Of a DNA stretch of 64,000 nt, positions 11,101 to 21,923 are shown in pieces (the first letter of the stretch is position 1; the number at the start of each line of letters is the position of its first letter). The stretch lies in contig JAKOGI010001347.1 in NCBI GenBank assembly GCA_029747015.1, positions 1-64,000 on the forward strand, written 5' to 3'. Made by a program: the position numbers and the translations under genes. Source of the stretch: Carnegiea gigantea. Its lineage: Eukaryota > Streptophyta > Magnoliopsida > Caryophyllales > Cactaceae. The notes beneath the pieces were generated by a model. That model had not been told where the DNA came from. It was given only the letters and a program-made list of their open reading frames with translations, and ran no database searches.

Positions 11101-14100
11101 TTGGAAAAGTTATGGGTCACTCGCAACATGCTCTTGTTCCTGGCCGTCAAATTTTGGATGCTGCTTTGATTGCTAATGAGTGCATTGATTCTTATATCAG
11201 ATCTGGGATTTCGGATATCCTGTGTAACCTTGACATTGAGAACGCTTATGATCGTGTCTCTTGGAGTTTCCTTTTGGCTATTCTTTAGAAAATGAGCTTT
11301 CCTAACAAGTGGAGGAAATGGATCTCTTTTTGTATTTCCATTGTACATTTCTCTATCTTGATTAATGGTGAAGCATCTAGTTTTTTCTCAAGTCTAAGAG
11401 GCCTAAGGCAAGGTGACCCTTTGTCGCCTTTATAGTTCATTTTGGTTTTGGAGACTCTCAGTAAGTTGGTGATTAATGCAGGTATGGAGGGTTTCTTGAA
11501 TGGCTTTCATATTAGCAACCCTCATTCCGAGGGTTTGTTGATATCCCATTTGCTCTTTGCCGACAATATCCTTGTTTTTTGCAAGGTGGACGAGTGTAAT
11601 TTGGGTTACTTAAGGTGTATCCTTCTACTTTTTGAAGCTATGTTTAGGCTAAGGGTCAACCTTTCCAAAAGTGCACTCATTCCCGTAGGTGAGATCCCTA
11701 ATGTTCATGTTTTGGCCCGTTTCTTTGGGTGTGGAGTTGATTATCTGCCTTCTTCTTACCTTGATCTTCCTCTTAGTGCTCCTTACAAGAGCATAGTTGG
11801 TTGGGGCCCAGTTGTTGAGAGGTTCCATAGGAGATTAGCAGGTTGGAAGTCTAAGCTTTCGTCTAAAAGGGTAGATTGACCCTTTTGAAAAGCACTTTGT
11901 GTAGTCTACCTATCTACTTCATGTCTTTATTTACCATTCTAGCTAGCATTACTCATCGGTTAGAGAAGATCATGATAGATTTTCTTTAAAATTCCAATGA
12001 TAATGCTAATGGCCTCCATTGGGTTAATTGAAATGAAGTATGTTGTCCTAAACAAGAGGGAGGACTTGGCATAAGACCTCTTCGTGTTATGAACGAAGCT
12101 TTGAAGACCAAATGGTTGTGGATATTTGCAAAGGAGGATGATGCTATGTGGAAAAATGTGAGCAAGGCAAAATATGAGATCGATGAGTTGGGTTGGTGGA
12201 GTAAGAAGAGTTCTAATTACCACGGTGTTGGTTGTTGGAAATCTATCTTAGCAGATCTCGAGCGTTTCAAATCTTTAGTGTATTATGAGGTGAAGGATGG
12301 CTCAAGGGTGTTAGTTTGGCATGATGTTGATGTGGGGATCGACCTTTAAATACTCTTTTTCCCCATTTTTTTTAGCGTGGCTCGTTTGAAGTATGCCACG
12401 GTCTAAGAAGTAATTTTTTGGAGTGGTGACATTAGCCATTGGAATTTGACTTTTGTGAGAAGTCTTAATGATTGGAAAGAGGACAGTATTTATAATTTGT
12501 AGCTGTACTTGCAAGCAAAGGGGTTCTGTCCCAAGGCAAGGATGAGATTGTGTGGCCACTAAACTCTAAGGGATCCTTTAGCATCAAAAGTTTTTGTTCC
12601 ACACAATTTGAAGCCTTGGATGGTCATGATTTTGCTGCGAAGTCCATCTGGAAGTCTAAAGCTCCCACAAAAGTGTGTTTCTTTACTTGGGTAGCCACCA
12701 TTCCTACGGATGACATGCTTAAAAGAAGAAATTTTAGAGGTCCAAGTAGATGCTCCATGTGTTTGGAGGAGGAAGGAACTGTCGATCATCTCCTTGTACA
12801 TTATCAGTGGGTTTCTTCGCTTTGGGATTTATCTCTCTTTCATGGGGATTAGTTGGGTTCAATCATCTAATGTGAGAGACGTGGCAGTGGCTTGGAGGAG
12901 AAGGATGAAGAAGAGTTGGGTCCTTGGAATTTGGAACATGGTTCCTTTGACTATTTGATGGGCTACTTGGAAGGAGAGAAATCGTCGTATTTTTGAGGAC
13001 GTCGTTTCAAGATTTTAAGCTCTATTTTTTTGAGGTTGTTGTATAGTTGGAGTGTCGGGTTTAGTGGTGACAAAATTTTAAATTTTTTGGCCTTTGTCGA
13101 TTGCATTATGGATAAGAGCTTAAGGGCATAATGTTTTTGTATTTGCTCCTTTTGTACATGGGTGACATCCCCTTGGTGTCCATTTAATATACCTCGTGAT
13201 TACTTACCCAAAAAAGGAAGGTAATTGACTAACGGTGCATTAGACGTCAAGTTCAGCAACTCGGATTCATCATTGGCCAGCGGTTAAGTCTTGCAGATTG
13301 TTCTTATGGAAAGACAAAAGAACATACTGCCAATCTACTTTGTGTTAGTTTGTGCTGCTCCTACTTGTTCATTTGATTTTGATACTGGAAAATTATTTAG
13401 GCCAAATTGTTACACCTGATATTTGTATGCTGTTTATTTGTTTATGAGAAGCCCTCCACCCCGGTGCCCCCCCCCTCCCCCCAAAAAAAAAAAACTTTTT
13501 TCCCGTCGGGAGGGGAGTCATGTAGCCCAATTACCCTAGTAGAAAGAATGTGACTGGAAAGAGGAGGGTGGGCACCGCGGGGGGGGGGGGGGATCTCCTA
13601 TGCCTATAGTGGATTCAAATCCAACATATCCTTCACGAAGGTGGAGCAAATCGGATTAGATCACCCTTTGGCGGTTATATTGTTTTTGAATATCCGAGGA
13701 AGTGCAGGTCATCTATTTCTAGATTCTGAGGTTAGTGTTCATTTGGTTTTAAGTAAACAGTGAATTTCTCTTCTACTGTTTTGGAAGATCTGCTGGGTGT
13801 TATACAGGTGTTCGATGGGGAAAGGGGAAGCACAGTTTCTTGTTTGCCATTTTTTTGCTCATGTTTTATTGCGGTTGGAAATAGATAAGTGGACTCCAGG
13901 GGAGCAGTGCACTGTTTGCTATTTCTTATGAGACCGAGTTCTGTTCTTTGCTTCATTATGGACTCATGTCACTGGAGTGTTCGCTAGGTTCTCTCTATTG
14001 TACTTGCAGCATGATTGGCATGTTGTCTTGTAGTTGTAGTAGTTGGAGAAACTCTGATCCTGTAAATTACTTTTTTCGTTTTAAAAGGACAACATAATCA

Positions 14101-17100
14101 ATTTTTATCTCACAACGGAGAGCAGAGACCCCCTAGTTATGTGTACTGGGGTGATTGCTGGGTCTGCTCTAGTGTATTTGCAGCATGATTGGCATGTTAT
14201 CTTGTATTTATAGTTGTTTAGAGAAACTCTGATCCGCTGAATTACTCTTGGTTTTTAAAAATGATAATATTGTTAATCTTTTATGTCAAGATGGACTGAA
14301 AGGATTCTCAAAGAGGAAAGTACACCATCCGGGTACTTTGATTTAAAAGTGGGAGTCCAAGCCTTTTTGGTTCTGTGTACTGGAAAATGTTGAATCATAT
14401 TTCAATCAACAGGAGATGCTAGCGTGTAAAGGGAGGAATGGCCTAGGCGTTCCTTGGTAGTGCGTGCTTATTCTGGACATTTTCATTTTTCATTTAACTT
14501 GGAATAAGGTTTTACAGTTAATATATCGAGGATTTGTTTGTTCCCTTTAGTTATTATGTGAAGAAGAGTGTAGTCTGTAATGTTTTGATTTCCAATGTGA
14601 TTGACACACTGACTATTATAACTTGCTTTACTTTCCCCCTTTTCCTTCTAGAATGAAGATGGGAGTGTGCCACTGTTCTCAATTCCTCGTGGACGGATAG
14701 CTGAAAATCCCTTTACCAACCTACTTGTGTGTTCGTGTTTACCATCTAATTTTACTGCAATCTCATGGTACCACCAAGTGACAATTGAGGTAATGATTAT
14801 CTGCTTTTTCTATGGGTCTAATTATTTTCCATAACTGTCCTCTTCTGATGTTATGCCAATGTTGTCATAAGGAATAGTGTAGTTTTTCCTTGTTCCCTTA
14901 AATTTTGTTTCATGTGTAATTTGCAGTATATTATTCTGCTTGCAAAATGATAGTGTAAATTTCGAATGCACTTAAATATTCATGCTTTCTGTCCCTATAG
15001 ATAGCTGGAGGATATGATTGATGCTCATAGTGTCGTTTCCATTTTATAATTGCTTCAAAATAGTTCTTGGTGAAGAATATGCAGCAACGCAAGTTGTGGC
15101 AATGTGGCAAGAATGGTTGGCACTAGATCACCTGCAAGGATATTGTTTTTCAATTTTAAACGTTATTTGTCTTTAGTCCACTACAGTCCGTAGCTTAAAA
15201 TTTTGCACGATGATGACTGATTCAACTCAGTTGTTACATGACATGATGACATGTGACAAGCTGTGATTCTTGTTGATCCTGAGTTGGGAAATCCAAAGGT
15301 GAGAAGCGCCTTTACTTTGACAGTCAGAGAGGCTATTTCAGAGGGATCTGTTTGAAAAGAGATACAGTGAGTTTGGAAACAGTTTTTGAGCAGAAGCAAA
15401 GGACAGATTGGGCTAAGGGGCAGTGCATGGATACGAGGGCACAAGGAGAACCAATATATGGCTATGAGGGATCAGAAAGAGAGACTAGAGATCATAATCT
15501 ATCTTGGTAGGTTCAGGCATGTGAATCCTAGTCTATTTTGCTGCAGCTGCCTCGGTGGACAGAAAGAAAATAACTAATAAATGAAAAGTACCAAAAGAAT
15601 GTAAAAGATGATGTATCTAACAGAATGGAAAAAAAGATCATAATTAGTAAATGAAAAGTACTGATAGAATTCTTTATTTTGTATGTTGTTTTCTTTTTCA
15701 TATGCATGAACTAGGGGTAATGGCATATGGCTGCTAATGTCTGAACCCTGGCACCTGTTGCCGTGGGCTATAATTTGAATTTTTGACTTATATGCTAGTG
15801 CTTGTACGTCGTCAACCCATTATTTCCCTTTTCGATGCACAGTTCCAAAGTGTCAGGCTGTGATTTCCAAATGAGGGGAAGCACCAGGAATCTCTCGGAT
15901 TGCCATTGATTTTGAATATTGATATACGACTACACACATTCGTTAAATCTCCTACTATCTCTATTCTTGCAGTGGCTCACAGCGGTGGAACTTGGACTTC
16001 TGAAGGGTCGCCACCCTCTCCTGCAAGACATTGATGTTACTATCAATCCATCAAAAAGTTTAGCTCTCGTGGAAGGAAGAATGCCTGCTACAAATGATAG
16101 ACTTGATGAGGTTCTGAATGCAGCTGAGTTTGTTAGTCCTGATGCATATATGGCTTCCATGAATGAGATACTCAGGAAAAATGGTGCTGCTGCTTATGTT
16201 AAATTTGAGTCTAATCAGTTCTTACAAGGGAAACTAGACTCTGATGATGAGGCTTTAAGTAAAAAGAACGGCAATGACTCGATTGAAGCCAATTTACCTG
16301 AGGATGCTGAAAGCAATCCGGATGAGAGTGTCAGGGGGCAAGTGCTTCAGACAGCACAAGTTGTTATGAATATGCTTGATGCAACCATGCCAGGAACTCT
16401 TAAGGAAGAAGAGAAGAAGAAGGTAATCATTTAAGATTTGCTGCTTAATTGCAGTCTCACGGTTTCATGGCAGTTATCACTTTTACAACTTTGTACATAG
16501 CTTCCTCTTGGACTGGGAGTGCATTTGTGTGTGTTTGTGTAGGGTGCGCGCGCGTGTGTATGCAAGCATGTCTATGGGATATGCAGCTTATTTGATAAGG
16601 TGTGAGTGGTTATGAGCATGTTGATGTTCTTGTGCGCACTTGTGCAAGTGCCCATGTCTGGGTATGGCCGTATGTTGGGCACACATGCGTGTATGCGTGT
16701 GCATGAGTATGTGCCTAACTTGCGCATGTGGTGTTGTGTGCGCCAAGGATTCAAAATGCGGTTGCGGTCGCGATTTCGGTTTCGATTGCGGTACGGTAAA
16801 ATCGCTCTAATACGGCAATCGCGTTCCATATCGCGGCTATTGCGGCATGAAAACGCGGATCGCCCAACTCCAAAACCTTTCCAACGCGGCCGTTTCGTCG
16901 CGGTTCGGCCACATTTTGAATCCATAGTGTGCGCATCTCCACAAGGATGCATGTGTGTCAGAGGGTGTGCGCAGTTGATTTCCTCTGGTGTTTTAAGTGG
17001 TTGTCTACGAGTGTGTGTAAGGTTGTCTGTGAGGATGCGTAGGTGTATGGCACATGTATGCGCACATGTGCATATGCACATGGACGAAATCTATATTTAT

Positions 17101-20100
17101 GGGATATTTCATTTGACACATCTGTATTTTCTAAAAATAATTTTGAACGCAATGCGAAAAAAATATACGTTCTGGTATTAGTATTGATACGCAAAATAGA
17201 ACATATCTTTATTTTCATCCAATGCACCAAGTGGATTCTTCAAAAGTATAGAGGTATCAAATAGGATATTGCCTTATTTATTTGATGGAGCTTGTCTTGG
17301 ATAAGATGTTTTGATCATAAAAAGTTCTACACCATTAGAAAGTATTAGATCTATACAAGATTCAACGGACAAACAGTTGGTCTTATGAGAATCTCTCACA
17401 TAAAAATCCTTGTATTTCTAGCAATATAAGACATTCTAAATTTATTTATGCTAGTGTATTAGATTGTTCTAAAATCTAATTTGATACAAAATATCATTTT
17501 TTTAAGTTTAATTGAAAGGAGTTAACAAAGTTGAAGTAATTATCATAATAAATAGTAAATAAGGGGAAGAAGTCAACATTATGTAAATTAATTGAAGAAA
17601 AACTAATAAAAAAGTGCAGATTTTAACAAAGTTGAATACAAACTGCAAAGCTAAAAGAATTTAAAAAAAATGAAAGGGAACATACATAGCATCAAGGAGG
17701 AAAATTATATAATAGATATGAGTAAATACAAATTGACGATAGATTAAAAAGAATAATGGAAGCATGCGCTGATCATGATGGAATATGGTAAAATTTTTTT
17801 GGGGGAAAAGAAATTAGAAAATCATAAGTTGTAACCTGTAAGACGTAGCTTCCATAAAAGGGGCCAATGCCTGGAGATTATGTAAGTTGATTGATATTAA
17901 AACAATTCATATAATATCTTTTTTGGTTAATTTGGGGTCGGGGGGGGGGGTTGGTGTCCCATGCTGTCCCCTTTAGTTCCGCCTCTGCAGGTGAGTATGT
18001 GTATGAGCCGATGTGTATGAGTATGTGTATAAGCACACGCGTGCGTGTTCTATGTATGTTCTACAGACATGTAGTGAACCGGAGCTTACATTCGTGTTTG
18101 TGTGAGGGATCTTGAGCACTTTTACAGACATGTATGTGTGTGGCACGCAGAGTAATTGTGGGCACAGGTGTGTGCGGCAATGGCCGTGTGGTTTGCGGGT
18201 GTGGATGTGGATGTGCATGTACATTCACATTTCAGGATGCATGTGCATATTCATGATTTTTGAGCTTGCGAGTATGTTTTGTGTTTTTTGGGGAGAGGGG
18301 GGGGGGTCGAGGCATATTTGTGTCTGCATTTTCAAATGGGTATGAAAGTGTGCACAGTCACCTGCATTTGCACATGGGTGCATGTGAGTTTAAGGTGATC
18401 TATTGAAGGTATCTAGCTCTCATGGGATGCCTTAGTGGAGAGACCTTGAAAGCAAGGAGTGGGACACAAAGGGAAAACAGTGGATTTGAATGTAAGACCA
18501 ATTGGTGGATGGATTTGAATGCAAGACCCTGGGTGGATGGGGAGTTTAATGTCGTTGGACATTCGTTTTGGTTGTTCTACAGATGCCATTGTGGTCACGT
18601 TTACATCTGGTGATAAGGATGATGTGATCATCAAATTATTTTCTGATTGGTGAGTGTAAATTGGATTATCTTTTGTGTATTTAATGCAAATATTGAATCT
18701 TTTTGGCTATCACGATGATTAGTGCTTCAATATATCATGCGAACTGAATATCTGCTTCTGATGTCTTCCTTATGGAGGACTATATCTGCTTCTGATGTCT
18801 GATTGCTCGAGAATGTGGTTTGCATTTTGTCATCCAATACAACATGTGCATAGTATGGAAGGGCGGGATTTGCTTTATTCTTTTATGAAAGTTTTCGATG
18901 TCAATTTACAGGTCCTGGGAGCTGTAGGTCGAGGCGAGACCCTTATCAAAGCCTTACAGGATGCAGTCCCTCAGGATGTCCGTGGGAAACTTACCTCTTC
19001 TGTGTCTGAAATTTTGCAAGCGCAAGGGAAGAATTTGAATTTTGATGGGCTGTTAAGGGTTAACCAGATAGCCAATGTGTCATCAAGATTGAGATCAAAG
19101 ATGAAAGAAAAAAGTGCAAATTCTGATGTCAGAATGGAAGGTGATGATCGCCTTTCGGATAAGAGAGTTTCTGCAAGTGATGTGACGGACAGCAGCATTA
19201 GTCAAGGGGATGTGGATGAGCATACTGGAGTTGTAAACGGAGCCCAGTCTCAGGAAGAACCTGCAAATTCTTCAGTTCTTCCCGAGTCTAAATCAGTCAA
19301 TGTCAATGGCGAGAATATGGGCTTAACAAAGGCATTGGGTGATTCACAGAGTAATGGTGATAAGTTTGATAGTGATACGACCTTCAAGCAGAAGGTTGGC
19401 GAATTCTCCGAAGTTGGTGAGAACGGGTCCGATGCAACTATCAAAGTGAGCTCATCTAGCTCAAACACTGGTGGCACTGACTGTATGGAAACTGTAACTC
19501 AGAGTAACTGGTCTCAGGATGATGAAGTGAGCCAGCCAGCTGACAAGGGGACTAATATGTCTGCTAGAGTGGCAAGTGAGCAGGAATTGTCTGATCAAAG
19601 TAAAACAGGCTCACCTGCTGATGCTAGAGCTTCTGATACCAGTGAAATACCAGCATCCTCCATTTCTGAAGGTCAGCTGTCTGAAAAAGGAGATGACGAC
19701 AGTAAAAGCAAGGATGAAAAACTTGTGCAACCTCTGCCATCTCAGCAAAATACAGCTTCTGGTTCAAGAAGCGTTACTTTTAGTGTTTCTCAAGCATTAG
19801 ATGCCTTGACAGGGTTGGATGATTCAACACAAGCAGCTGTTAACAGCGTTTTTGGTGTTATTGAAGATATGCTTACTCAGCTGGAGGAGAAGGAAAATGA
19901 TGGTCCAGTCACGAAAGGAAATGATAACAATGATACCAATAATCATTCAGTTATTAAGAAGTCTTACGTTGACTGTGAGATCCGGTTGGAAAAACAAATA
20001 GATGGTAAGGTTAAATCTTCCCATATGGAGTCTCTTATAATCCTTCTGTGGTGACTGCTGTAGTGATCTTGCTGATTCACAGATTGATGCAGGAGATGAT

Positions 20101-21885
20101 AATGAAGATGCAAATCCTGTAGATACGGAATCTGCCAGTGGGTACATCAGTAACCCAAAAATGGAAAACAGTACAGCATCTGTTGCAAGAAAGAAGAATA
20201 GTGGGAAGAAAAGCTTTATTGTTGGCAAACTGGTGGCAGGAAATACTGACACAAATACAGACATTAGTAAACTTCTTTTGTATGCTCCATCAAATCCATA
20301 TACAGAAGCATTCTACAGGGAGTACCTTCGCAAGTATATGCTGTCAAGAGTACAAAAGATGAAATCTTTGAACCTTGACGCAACTACAGCTCTATTTTTT
20401 GATTATAATCCAGAAGAGGGGCACTGGCTTCTCCAGGGACAACCTGAAGATAAGCGTGATATTGTATTGTACAATAACAGAAACAGAGTGGAGAATGACT
20501 CATTATTTGCTGAGAAAAATGTTATCGATGACCTTATTGAGCCCTCATATGTCATCCTAGACTCAGAACAACGGAGGGAACTACCTGAAGAATTGAAAGA
20601 GAAATTGAATAACAACCCTGTGCACCATGATTTTAATATGGAGAAGTCAAAACTCTCTGTTAAGACTGTTGTGCTGGATTCTCTGAAAGTCGAAGTCAAT
20701 CGTAGGCTTAGTGCAATAGTCATGAAAGAAATTAAAGCTGATCTTGAGGCAGACATGGAAGAAGTGGCGAATACCGTCTATCTGGCAATTCAATATGATA
20801 AAGAACATAGCCTGCATCCTGTGTACTCTGGTTCTAATTGCAACGTCCAGGAGTGTAATCAGCTAAATGGGATCCACGTTGTGGAAGCGATTTCCCAGGC
20901 AATTCAACATACCAGCCACTTGAAAAGGGTGTTGCCTGTTGGCGTCATAGTAGGTTCGACTTTATCTGCTCTGAGGAATTCCTTTGATGTAGCTGGTGTG
21001 CATGACCATAAGAACACTAGTCCATTAGACATTGATCGAGATGTAATCAATGGCTTGGAACCTGAGGCTCAGCTTATACAGGAGGCGATTCAGCTCTCTA
21101 CTGATGAAGCTAACCATGATCCAATCCCTCCAAAAATATTTAGGGAACAGGATGATACTTTGTCAAGTTTTGCAGATGTGGATGATGGGCAGAAGGTTCA
21201 GACTGAAACTCTGAACAGGGACTCTCTCATGGTTGGTGCTGTTACAGCTGCATTGGGGGCATCTGCTATACTAAGTCAACAGGTATTCCTCACATAGCTT
21301 CAGAGTATACTAGTTGTTGCATGTGTCAGATCTTCTTGATTTCACCTGAAAATGAAGAATTTGTTGTTGCATGCATTGGCTCTTTGTGATTATTAGCTTG
21401 AACCCCCTCCCCCAAGGGGGCGAATTTGTACCAACGCAGCATATGCCTGGATGCAGGTAGTTTTTTCCTTCAAAGATTGCATTTGCTTCTAATAAGCCTT
21501 AATATGGTTGCCCTGCATGTTGTTACCCTGGTTTTCCAAATTGCTATGGTAGTCAGTTAAGGTGGTTCCACCATGGAATTACCAACTCATTAATTATCTC
21601 AGTAGTTTCAATGTGATATGCTGACTTCTTTCGTTCATGTGCTAAAGGAGGTTTTCATGGGGAATGGCAGCAGCGGAACTACTTCTAGCTACTCTAATAA
21701 GAAACGTGTTAAGATAGAGGCTGCCGAGGACAAGGAGGTGGTAGATGGTAAACAAAGTAGTATTGTAACAAGCCTTGCTGAAAAAGCAATGTCTGTTGCT
21801 GCTCCAATAGTTCCTACTAAGGAAGGTGGTGAAGTGGATCAAGAAAGGTTTGAGCATTTCTTTGGTGCATCTGTCTTCCTTTACC

Positions 21886-21923
<38 letters not shown>

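Noticed and set aside
16606..17181. 191-codon open frame in intron 5
   Set aside because: It runs through GT-rich repeat and the MITE; the composition (Cys, His, Met, Val, Arg) comes from the repeat. It lies between two exons that join cleanly.
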